Source: Aphrophora alni (taxonomy: Eukaryota > Arthropoda > Insecta > Hemiptera > Aphrophoridae). Taken from it: 64,000 bases of DNA. Both the position numbers and the translations under genes were made by a program. The notes beneath the pieces are model-generated. The model was given only the letters and a program-made list of their open reading frames with translations. It did not search any database and was not told the origin of the DNA. Location: positions 103,959,291-104,023,290 of the forward strand of contig OY740773.1 in assembly GCA_963513935.1 (NCBI GenBank). The letters are read 5' to 3'. Below, in pieces: positions 48,841 through 58,300 of the stretch; the stretch's first letter is position 1; every line of letters starts with the position of its first letter.

Positions 48841-48857
48841 TGCGTGTGTGTGTGTGT
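48799..48857. repeat. (GT)n microsatellite
   Basis: A GT/TG tract of about 58 bases with two interruptions near its right end. Open frames through it on both strands are artefacts of the simple repeat. Confidence 0.95.
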
Positions 48858-49484
48858 TTTATCTAGCACATTATTTGATAAGTTTTTCTAATACTGCTTA
48901 TGGATACATGAAAGTTTGTATATATTTTGTTAGCTATTCAGAAGGTCAATGATGAGTAAATTAAAAGTCATTAAATTAATTATATCAACAATTCTTCTGA
49001 TTAAGTAATAACAGTTTTTTAATTGTGAGTTATTTTTATAGCTGGGCATTATTAAAAATAATGTAACGATTATGAAATTCCAAAGATATAAGATTACACA
49101 TGAAAATCACTCAGTTAAACATATTAAATATCACCAACCAAAAACGTGACCCATTTCATCAAAACCCGTACCATAGTAGATATAAATATCATTCATGTTT
49201 TGTATCTCCATTGTATGCAAAATATATACAATTTGTGCAATATGAACAGTAATAGAATTCACATTATATATCACAAGTTTAAAAATAAAGAGAGAGAAGG
49301 AAGAACTCTATCACTTGGGAGGAAAAGGATATGGTGAAGAAGGGAAAAAAAGTTTTGGGACATTCTATTCAAAGCATCCGAACAGGAAGATTAATTGTTT
49401 GTCTAGTGATCAAAAAATATCTTAAGTAACAAAAATATAAGATTCGAACTTGTAAACATTGGTGAGTGGAATGAGTCCAACAGG
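48858..49484. other. Non-coding DNA, nothing recognised
   Basis: A 63-codon frame at 49146-49337 has no recognisable features. Confidence 0.5.
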
Positions 49485-49729
49485 ATTTAATGTGAACAAT
49501 ATGAAACACTGAAACCCCGACTACAAGTTTGGTACAATAACACACACACAAATAAATATTATTAAGAAATAGTATTACTTCAGATCACTCCGATGAAGGT
49601 AACTTGGTTACCGAAATGTACATCAGGGAATTATAATAAAATATGGCAAATAAATATTTTATTGGTGTGTGTGTGTTATTGTACCAAACTTGTGGTAGGG
49701 GTTTCAGTGTTTCATATTGTTCACATTAA
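49485..49729. repeat. Fold-back element with a hammerhead-like core in its loop
   Basis: The arms 49485-49556 and about 49652-49729 are inverted copies sharing 'taatgtgaacaatatgaaac', 'actgaaacccc', 'acaagtttggtacaataaca' and a (CA)n tract. The central region of about 95 bp carries CCGATGA-hairpin-GAAA-TGTACATC (49590-49624) on the plus strand. It lies just upstream of a LINE reverse transcriptase fragment. It looks like a Penelope-type terminal repeat pair or a non-autonomous derivative. Confidence 0.7.
49590..49624 (+). ncRNA. Hammerhead-ribozyme-like motif (position-4 variant)
   Basis: CCGATGA (49590-49596) is followed by one A and the hairpin GGTAAC-TTG-GTTACC (perfect 6-bp stem II). Next come GAAA (49613-49616), which starts the self-complementary ATGTACAT (possible stem III), and C at 49624 as cleavage-site base. 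The only change in the CUGANGA box is U4 to C, which in known hammerheads is severely damaging. Stem I pairing is weak. This is probably a relic of an active ancestor. Confidence 0.4.
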
Positions 49730-49739
49730 CCACAGTGCT

Positions 49740-49885
49740 CATTGAACATCTATTAAGGACTTAATGTGTTCAGGTTGGAGCAAGGACTATAAAATAAAGT
49801 CCAAATTATCTTTGGGAGTCCCACAGGGCTCAGGTTCTGTTTTATTTATTTCATATATAAATGGTTTATGTTCATCTGTCTGTTC
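49740..49885 (+). pseudogene. LINE reverse transcriptase fragment, first part
   Basis: The frame contains KSKLSLGVPQGSGSVLFISY then INGLCSSV. This matches the RT motif GVPQGS(v/i)LGPLLF.(i/l)YINDL of jockey/I/CR1-type LINEs. The frame breaks off after about 49885, where a Penelope-like insertion begins. The expected continuation (the aspartate motif) is at 50590, after the insertion. It is decayed and non-functional. Confidence 0.75.
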
Positions 49886-50525
49886 AAATAAAAAACACAA
49901 TTTTTTTATAAATTCTACATTTATTAGGTCTAACCGACCATGGTTTCGGCAGTTATGGCATTTTCGGGATTAAATCACCCAGAAGAAAATATTGTACATA
50001 TTTTGAGATTTGTTATGCTGCTTGTGTTGGTCAAATAGACTGTAGTTTTAAGTGTAGACTAAGTGAACATGAAAGGAGTTGGTGGTTAGGTTATAACGAT
50101 TCTAGTTTTTTCAGTCATTTAAAAAATCATACCTTAACTGATTTTTTTCTAATATTAAATTTGAAATCCTCAATGTTAATGTAAAGGGTAAAATTTTTTA
50201 ACATTTTAGAAATATTAGAAAAAGAGACTTTCTTGTAATAATAATTTAGTCTTAAACAATCAAACAGAATTCTTGTCTTTTTCTCCACTACTTAAACGTT
50301 TATCAAAAAAGCATGTCTAACATTGTTTATGACTTGCTGGGTTTCTTGGATACAGGTTCCATTGTCATGTAACGGGACTTGGTCTCAAAATGTGTACAAT
50401 GTTTTCTTCTAGGGTTTTTCGTCTTTGTATAAGCCTTTTCAATGGTATAACTGGCGTAACCATGGTTGGCTAGACCCTAATAAATGTAGAATTTACAAAA
50501 GAGTGTGTATGTGTTTTATTTCAAT
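49886..50525 (+). mobile_element. Penelope-like element fragment with inverted terminal pieces
   Basis: The left piece ('aattctacatttattaggtc', 'ccgaccatggtttcg') and the right piece (about 50430-50525, reverse complement 'aaattctacatttattaggg', 'ccaaccatggttacg') are inverted copies. Inverted or partial terminal repeats are common in Penelope-like elements. The interior encodes a GIY-YIG remnant. The same terminal sequence forms the fold-back at 52422-52600. It splits a LINE RT. A diverged direct repeat ('tataaa...atctgtct') is seen at about 49855 and 50564 and may be the target duplication. Confidence 0.65.
49963..50330 (+). pseudogene. Penelope-like GIY-YIG endonuclease remnant
   Basis: The frame 49963-50184 reads CTYFEICYAACVGQIDCSFK, then CRLSEHERSWWLGYNDSSFF, then SHLKNH. 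This matches the pattern C..C...YvGqT.rsF..RL.EH+.s...g...S.F..HL....H of the GIY-YIG domain at the C-terminus of Penelope-like polyproteins, with the Tyr before VGQ replaced by Cys (AACVGQ). After a stop at 50182, frameshifted pieces with 'KRDFLV' and 'NQTEFLSFSPLLKRL' (to about 50310) continue the typical downstream part. There is no RT in this copy and it is inactive. Confidence 0.65.
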
Positions 50526-50579
50526 AAGATGGAATCCTATCAAGTAACTGTCAGTCATCAGTATAAACCATATAATCTG

Positions 50580-50760
50580 TCTCTATTGATAATTTGGTTC
50601 AGTATGCAGATGACACAACTATTAGCATAGGAACAATAAATGCTTAAATCCTTGAACAAAAATAATTTAACTGTCAATCTAGACAAATCAAATGATTTAT
50701 TCTTTAATTTAAATCAAAGAAGTACTCAACTCTAGCTTTTAAACTTCTTAATTGTAAGTT
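50580..50760 (+). pseudogene. LINE reverse transcriptase fragment, second part
   Basis: It resumes with DNLVQYADDTTISIG, the YADD catalytic motif. Across stops and frameshifts it continues with 'NNLTVNLDKSNDLFFNLNQ', the W..(n)N.L.LN..KT..l.F motif that follows. Residue spacing from YINGL (49840s) to YADD is normal for a LINE RT once the Penelope-like insertion is removed, so the two parts are one element. Confidence 0.7.
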
Positions 50761-50894
50761 ATACTAGAGTAGTTGGTTGAGCGGCGCGTCACTCCTCTCA
50801 CTTTCTAGGTAGGCGGGGAAATTGATCTGACCAATATGTAGGGGGAAGGAGCTTTATGTATGCTTGACTGTTACACTTAGTTTAGTATTAGTTT

Positions 50895-50945
50895 ATATCC
50901 TTCTGGTGTTGGTAGCTATGTTACCGAAATGTACATATGTGTTTA
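50895..50945 (+). other. Degenerate hammerhead-like motif
   Basis: CTGGTGT (50903-50909), hairpin GGTAGC-TAT-GTTACC, GAAA, then ATGTACAT. It has the same hairpin and stem III as 49590-49624, but the CUGANGA box has two changes. It is a second copy of the same retroelement tail and certainly inactive as a hammerhead. Confidence 0.4.
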
Positions 50946-51057
50946 TTATTTATTAAACTTTCTAACATTAATTATGTTAATGTTTTATTTGTGGTTTGGG
51001 GATTGCTTCTTTCATATTCATATAGAACTTTTTTGATATTTAAAAAAATAGAATTGA

Positions 51058-51600
51058 AAATGTCAAATTGCTGGCCATTATATATGGTCTCTTATTCAAT
51101 TTAGAACACACTAATATTAGATCAGAATATCCAGATTTCAATTCTGTATGTAATGGTACCAACCCCACTTCTCTATGGTGACAAATATTGAAGTTATTGC
51201 CAAAAATGTAATTTCAAACACTGATCTCCTAAGAAAATATGATATTTCTATTGGTACAAGATCCAGCAGGGTCAAGTCACCGACACAAATATAGCGGTTG
51301 GAGGCTCCTTCATATATACAGCTTTTGAGGGCTAACACTGACACGAGTGAAACAAGACTACCTTTTTAATATATACATAACTACGAGCCCCATTAGGGTC
51401 AAGAATGTACTGATACAGTAGGCACAATTACATGGTTCAGAAAACCTGTGTAATAATTGTTTTAAACAAAATTACGCTACTGAATAAGACCAAAACAATT
51501 TAACATTTCCCACAAGGCCCAAGAGATCAACTTTTGGGCATTACATTTAGAGGATCTGCTTATATAATGAAGCTGGGTGAATAATATGATATCACCTAGT
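51058..51600 (+). repeat. Dispersed repeat family F, copy 2 (uninterrupted)
   Basis: It runs through 'aattgttttaaacaaaatta' (51456-51475) without a break, at the exact point where copy 1 holds a piggyBac-like element. The 68-codon and 61-codon minus frames within it are not conserved as frames in copy 1. Confidence 0.75.
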
Positions 51601-52261
51601 TTTAAAATGATAAATTGTAAAACTTTACATATATTTACATGACACCCTGTTCTAATAAACAACCATTTTGAATTGTTTAAAAATTATGTCACAGGTGTTT
51701 CCCCCTTTTTTCTCTCTCTTTTTTTCACATTCCCGTCCACTTGAAAACATGTTTTTAATAATTTATCAAGTTATTTCCTCTTAGGTTTTGAATTTGAATA
51801 AACGTGTCATAAAAGGTCAAAAAACCTGTTATGTTAAAAAATACCTCAATACATTTTTAGCATTGCTTTTGTACAATATTAGTTTTATATACATTAAATA
51901 CCATAAATATGACCTTATTGATCTAAATTCAAACAATCAGACACACATTAAATAGCTCTTTTGTAAAATTTAAAAAAAAAAGTTATGGTGTCTAACCACA
52001 GAAATTTTCCATTTTACCATTTAAGCAAAAATGCCATCTTAGAAAAATAAAGTCAAAGTTCAAAAAATCTGCTCATAAATGTCTTGAGAACTAGGTTTTT
52101 CAAAAGCAACAATTTTTTGGAAAAAAAATGACATATTTAAAGGCGACAAATATCAGTTATTGCATGTTTTGCAACCAGGAGATAACCTTAGTTACAACTC
52201 TCATGTCAGCTGTCATGACATCTTAGTTTTCCCGTTTCGATCGCATGTCGGCCAACGGCCG
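51601..52261. other. Non-coding DNA with a short GC-rich palindrome
   Basis: GTCGGCC-AAC-GGCCGAC at 52247-52263 is preceded by 'cccgtttcgatcgca', reminiscent of the end of the piggyBac-like element at 3525. Nothing else was recognised. Confidence 0.4.
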
Positions 52262-52870
52262 ACAATGAACAATTCTATATTTTAAAGCTAATTGTTGATA
52301 GCTTATGATGTTGGGTTATATCAAAGTTGTTGTATACACATTGTTCTTTTATTGTATAACTATAGTAACTATACGATTTACACTATTGACCGAAGGTACT
52401 TGGTAAAACTCCATTTTAATGAAAAAACAAACACAATATTTAGTAAATTCTACAATTTTATTGATTCTTTCCGACCATGGTTTCGCCAGCAACAGCATTT
52501 ACAAGGCAGCTTAACACAGTCAAATGCCGTTGCTGGTGAAACCATGGTCGGCAAAACTCAATAAAATTGTAGAATTTATTAAATATTGTGTTTGTTTTTT
52601 CACTATAGTAACTAAATTAAAATTAGGAAGAAAATACATTGTTTTTATTTTATTTTATAAAAGTTTAAGTATTACCTCTATTTCAGCTATAACTATTCGA
52701 TATTTTAACGCTAATTTTTGATAGCTTATGATGTTTGGTTATATCAAAGTTGTTCTATACACATTGTTCTTTTATTGTGTTAATATAATTAAAATGAGGA
52801 AGAAAATACATTGTTGTTATTTTATTTTATACAATTTTAAATATTAGCTTTGTTTCTGCTATAATCGTAC
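52262..52870 (+). repeat. Diverged tandem duplication, left unit interrupted by a fold-back
   Basis: Shared blocks 'tgatagcttatgatgtt(g)gg', 'tatatcaaagttgtt', 'tatacacattgttcttttat' and 'aggaagaaaatacattgt' occur at 52299-52360 plus 52614-52690 (left unit) and again at 52716-52860 (right unit). The left unit is split by the insertion 52371-52601. The right unit has no insertion and shows the ancestral site. Confidence 0.7.
52371..52601. mobile_element. Penelope-derived fold-back insertion with 12-bp target duplication
   Basis: A 231-bp insertion is flanked by ACTATAGTAACT at 52359-52370 and 52602-52613. Most of it is a near-perfect inverted repeat, with arms 52422-52500 and 52522-52600 (79 bp) around a 21-base loop. 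The arms carry 'aattctacaattttatt', 'ccatggttt' and 'gcaacagcattt', related to the ends of the Penelope-like fragment at 49886-50525. GAAAC-CATGG-TCGG, the 3' half of a hammerhead-like core, is present on both arms, but the CTGANGA half is lost. Confidence 0.75.
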
Positions 52871-53319
52871 AAAATAAATGAGATCTGTAGGAGTGTTCAG
52901 CGCAATAATAATGATAGTGCTAAGGGTTAAAAGATGTGGTTTTGCTGTAGACATTTGTGATGAGTTGAAGCTGATAAGAATTTTCGAACCCAAGTTATGT
53001 GTATTGGTGAGGCTACTTTTTCCATACTTCAGAACATGTATATTGCTACAACGTTCGAATTTGGGTAAAATGTGTCATGCCTCTGTTCAACATGATTGTG
53101 GCAGCCCAAAAGAGGAAAGATAATTTTCTGTGCTTCTTTTGTTTCCATGAGAAAAATTCAAGTCAGATATTTAAAAAAATAATAAAATTTAACAATTTTA
53201 GATCATGAGCATAGCAACCGAGGGCCATATTAATTAAAAGATTTGTAATGATAATAGAATTTATGTCATTCGATTATATTTAATTTAGTTTTAATGAATC
53301 TATTTTTATTGTTTTATAG
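52871..53319 (+). other. Region upstream of the RNF13-like coding start
   Basis: It may hold part of the promoter, a 5' UTR exon or the end of an upstream intron. An 81-codon frame (52878-53123) has somewhat higher complexity than its surroundings, but no recognised domain. The polypyrimidine-AG at 53308-53319 before the first coding exon suggests that a non-coding exon lies further upstream. No TATA box or initiator can be assigned. Confidence 0.35.
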
Positions 53320-53515
53320 AATCATAATGATGTTAAGTCCTATTCCTCAACACATTACAGTGCTATATCTCATCACAGTATTTAGTAGCATATTTGTAGC
53401 ATGGGTGTCGGCAGATGTCATGATTTATTCAATCAAAACGCATCATCAAGTTGACAGAGAGTACCGGGACATGTCTTCTAGATTTGGTGGCGAGGTGCCT
53501 CCAGAAGGAGTAAGG
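53320..53515 (+). CDS. RNF13: RNF13-like coding exon 1 (start, signal peptide)
   Basis: The acceptor is 'gttttatag' before 53320. The start is chosen at 53327, the first of two adjacent Met codons and the first in-frame Met after the acceptor. Earlier in-frame sequence would lie in the intron. It encodes 63 codons ending GEVPPEGVR, with donor GTAAGT-like 'gtaagtta' at 53516 (phase 0). The hydrophobic stretch LYLITVFSSIFVAW is the signal sequence. Confidence 0.85.
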
Positions 53516-55286
53516 GTAAGTTATTTTTATTTCATAAACTAGTTTTGCCCATATTGAAATTGGGCTTCGTGTGCACATCCCTAATTCGCCTTCAGCTCCG
53601 CTCATGTTGAATTTGGTATGCATTAATTGTATTATTTAGTGTGTGAAACTCAGGATAGAGTTGATGTTTGATTTTATCTTTTGTAGCTGGACATTTTTAG
53701 TGAATTAAATTTAGTAACATTTTTAAAAGTTTCAATTTTTTAAATTTTCAAATGTAAACAATATTTTTAGTTTTACCATTAATCACCAGTGAACCTGAAG
53801 TCACATCACTCATGTTAAAATATGGTGGGTTTAAAGTAGACTTTGTGACTTTTCATGTTTGACAACCCTATAAAACCATAAATTATTCACGAAAATGCTA
53901 AGTTTGTTGTTCTTCTTAAATGTTACTACCCCTATAATATTTCTCATCCTTTGCAAGACATTTTCGCTTGTTCCTCCACTCTTTGATACTATACTACCAA
54001 GATATTAAAATCAGTATGTTCTAATTTTTCTATGGTCCTGGCCTTAAGTTTTGGTTCATTGAGTTAAGCCTCATTTCACTTGTTTTACTAAAATCTATCT
54101 TCTCATCGACTTTCCTCCCTTGTTGGAGTTCTTCAAGTTTATCTTTTCATATTGTTTATTCTGTGAGCACAAATCGCTGACATAATTTATGTCTTCGAGC
54201 CTATCTGTTAGTTATCATTGCAAGCCTCTTGATCTGTCATACTAACATTAATAGAACACTAAAATGCAATACAGTAAAAACATAAAAAGGTTGGAACAGG
54301 AGAACAGAGATTCTGCCTAGGGCGTTTGGGTGGGAAAGGAACACGGAACATAAGTAATATCTAGACATTTTAAAATCTGTTAATAATATTTATGTTTCAG
54401 GCATTTGTGATATACGCTGATCCACCAGACGCATGTAAGCCGATCCGTCCACCGCCTAATAATTCAGAAGTTCCTAATTTCACAGGGAGGTGGGCTGTTT
54501 TAATTCGTCGCTATGGTTGTAATTTTGAACTGAAAGTTCGTCATGCTCAGAATGCAAGTTTCGACATTGCCATTGTTCATAATGTTAATTCTAGTGAACT
54601 CGGTAAGTTAGAATTTATTTGTGTTTGTTATATTGGTACATTAATTTGTTTTAGAGTATCCTGTATGATTGTAGAACGTACAGAGTTGGACAAAAGTTTG
54701 GAGACACCTTTGTATCTATTGAATGAGTGGATATGAATGAAACTTGTGAAACTTTTTATAGAGTTAATATAGGTGTTATGTTTAGCATATTGATCTATTT
54801 TGGCAGATCCTTGAAAATGGGTTTTTTGTGAGCAACTAGAAAATGTTAAATGGTAACCCCATTGACTAATATTAAATGAACAAGGCATAGAGCAAACCCA
54901 TGGAAACCAGACAACTCATAACTTTTTAACATGATAGTCAATAGAGCTATGTACTGCTATTTACTTTACATAGTATAGAGAAAGTTATGTGAAGAGTCAA
55001 AAAGTTACTATCAATTTTTCTGTGGCTATATCCATTTTGAGGTCTCCTGACTCCAAAAATATGATTTTTGGAACGTTGTCTGACATAATATGTGCAGTGT
55101 TCTCCAGACCAAATGGACCAATTTTAATCAAATTTGTTATTTTGGCATATTTTGCCATTTTACATTTTTCATATCTCAAAATTTGGGGGTAGAATAATAA
55201 AAAAATTCAAAATTGGCTCTAAAAATTTTGATCAAATTTTGTTCAAATATTGCCATCTCTCAAATAATGCTGGTTTATGAGTTTTT

Positions 55287-55318
<32 letters not shown>

Positions 55319-58300
55319 AGCCATGGGCTGTTATGAAATATTTAATTTCTCAAGTTTGACTCCACCGATTTTCTGCAATTTTAGGAATAACTGGCGAAAA
55401 ATAAATATGATCCTTGATTGCCATCACTAAAAGCTTGATTTTAATCAAACAAGATTTACACTGAGGATGTGTTTGCTTGTGAGCACAAGAGAAACAAGTT
55501 TAGCCTTATTTATTTATTTTTTTAAGCAGAAAAAATGACGTTTGGTGATGATCCATTTTGGTTGTTGTTTCTTCTTTTTGGGGGGGATGGGCGAGTGAAA
55601 AATGTTGTGCCCTGTTTATTTATTTTTGTTTGAGATTACATCATGTCCATGTTTTATTAACTGATTTAGTGTAAATTTTAATACATCAATTTAAATGTAA
55701 TTATCCTCAGGGATTTATTAGAGTGAGTACAGGCGTGGCAACCCTGAGGAACTAACTCTAGTTTGATCTACACCTTTTTTAATATAGTCTTGCGTTAGAT
55801 TTCTCTCTTTTCATCTTTCCTATCCGGTTTTTGCCAACTCTTGTTCTCTTCTGACCTTAACACTATTAGAGTATTCGTAAACTAGATGTCTTTATTTTTG
55901 TTCTTTTCTTCATTTTATTTTTTTAAATTTTTATAAAGTAATGATTGAGAGGTTTTACACCTCTAAACAATATGAAAGAAAAAGAAAAAACTGAAATGTA
56001 ATTATTTTTATTTACAGTATTGTTGTATAATATGTATTAATGTTGTGTACTTTTATAGATTATCAAGGTATTTTCTATAAATACAACTAAATAATTAACT
56101 GTTACTTTTCAATGGCTTTGTTACCAGAACCAATGTCAGCAAATGACCCTCGGGGGATAACCATTCCTTCTATATTTGTTGGAGATTACACAGGGCATGT
56201 TCTCAAAGATAACTATGTATACAATAATAGGTGAGTCCATTTTAGAACTATGTCTACTTACATTAAACTTAAGATGTCAAGTAATCATGAGTTGACAGTA
56301 AATCAGAAAATATACTGGTATATACAGTGGAACTTCTATGTAACAAACTTTTAAGTAACGAAATCCTCCAAACAACGAAGTTTTTTTCCTCACCGTGAAC
56401 TATAAATAATATTGCATGTGTTTTGACTTCCTTATAGCGAATGCTACACCCCTCCATAACGAAGTCGATACATAGCACACAGTAAAAAATTGAAAGAGTT
56501 TTGGAAAGCCGAAGCTTTAAGAAAACCCACCCTACTACAGTAAACAGCCGCTTCTCCACACCTTCCAACTGTCAATCACTCGTCAATTACGGGAAATGAA
56601 CTGAGCCTTACTTAAGCTATACAGTAGGCCTACTGTACTTATTGCAGTTCTCACGGTTCTCAGTTCTTAGTTGTCTTTCGAAGTGTTAGGTTTTCCGTGC
56701 ATCATGTCAAAGCGAAAGTGTTTAAATGTTTTAGATAAAATGTCCATCTTAAAGGATGTTGATAAAGGTGTTAAAAAAAAAGACAGCAAAAAAAATTTGA
56801 TATCCCACAAAATTCATTATCAACAATTTTAAAAAATCGTGATTTAATTTTGAAACAAGGAAATGACTACGACAAATAGAAAAAAAAATTGTGTACTTAT
56901 GAGGACATTGACGTAGCCATGATGAAGTGGATAACAGTGATGCGTGAAAAAAATCTACCATCTTCGCTGTGGCACGGTCGTTTTTGGCCGATTCAGGCTT
57001 CTTGCAGATGCTGCACGGTTGATTTCGGCCTCCCCTTCCATTCTAATAATAATTGTTAGTATGAGTCCAGCTCTTGACTGAGGAGGTTGTTATTCATTCA
57101 GCATGTAGTGTGGTACCTGTGCTGTTGTGTGGTGGCGCCAATTTTTTGTTCCTAAGTGTTGTTGCTAGAGTCTATGCGAATAATAAATTGTGCAATGTTC
57201 AAACATAATTATTGCAGTATTTTTATTCTACACCGCAGTGTTATGGTCCCGTTTTAATCTATGGTAAAATGGAGTTTTCATGATAAAAGGTAAGTAAGTT
57301 AATTCAATACAGTAGTTTAGCCTCCAAAGCATAACACCGGATTGATTTATGAGTTCAAGGCATTAACCTCCCATTAACGAATACCCCCAATAATGAATTT
57401 TATATTTGGATATTGAGTTTCGTTATACAGAAGTTCCACTGTATGTTGTCCTAAAACAAAATACGCTTGATACCATACAAACCACTACCCCAATGGAGGA
57501 ATGGCTTGCTCGTACAAGGGGTGTTTTTTAAATAAGATCTGGTTTGTATTTGCCGACTATATACTCTACACAGATGTTCATGTTTACGTGAATCAATATA
57601 GTTAGTGTTAATAACAATGATTTAGTAATTTTGAGATTAAATGTTCATATTTATCTGTTTAAAATGAGTGCTACAATTATTTATCTCATTAAGTATAAAA
57701 TACGAGCAGTAATCTGATTTTTGATGGGAAAAAGATTTGGCGCCTAAAATTAACAGAGAAGAGCATTTTGTTTAGTGCAATTTATTTTAGAAGGGTGAAC
57801 AAAGATTCATTTGAAGAATGTAGTGATAGGCCATCACAGATGATTTAATTAAAAGAATTGACAAAGTAAAATTTGTGAAGACCGTAAATTATTGTTGATG
57901 TTTCCTAATATTTTATGATCTGTGATTTATGAAGATTTGATTGGAAAATTTACCTAAAAAATTGTATACAATATGTAACCGGCACATACAAGCAAAAAGT
58001 CTTGCTGCAGTGCATGAATTTTGCAGCGTTACTAAAATAAAGGTGATGAATTGTTTTATCACATTGTTACAGGAGATAAAACCTGGATTTCATGTTTGAA
58101 TGTTGAGACTAAACAACAGTCGCAGCTTTATGATCCTTGATACCGACGAAATTAAAATAACAATGTTTGTTAAAGAAGCTCATGGATACTGTTTTTAGCG
58201 AGAAAGGTGGTGTTTTGCTTGTCTAATTTTATGATCATGGAACTACTGTAACAAGCAATTCATATTGTGAAAAGTTAAGAAATCTTAGAAGAACTATACA

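Noticed and set aside
48666..48891. Protein-coding frames across the GT repeat
   Set aside because: Both strands are open only because of the dinucleotide repeat (poly His-Thr or Cys-Val).
52223..52926. piggyBac-like element bounded by 'cccgtttcgatcgca' and 'ctaagggttaa'
   Set aside because: The right end looks suitable, but the left side lacks TTAA and the terminal match is poor.
54628..54888. 86-residue minus-strand frame in intron 2
   Set aside because: It overlaps the splice-donor side of an RNF13-like intron, with AT-rich composition and no family resemblance.
56269..56568. 99-residue minus-strand gene
   Set aside because: It runs through the inverted end of a pogo-type element and the adjacent intron, and has no recognisable domain.
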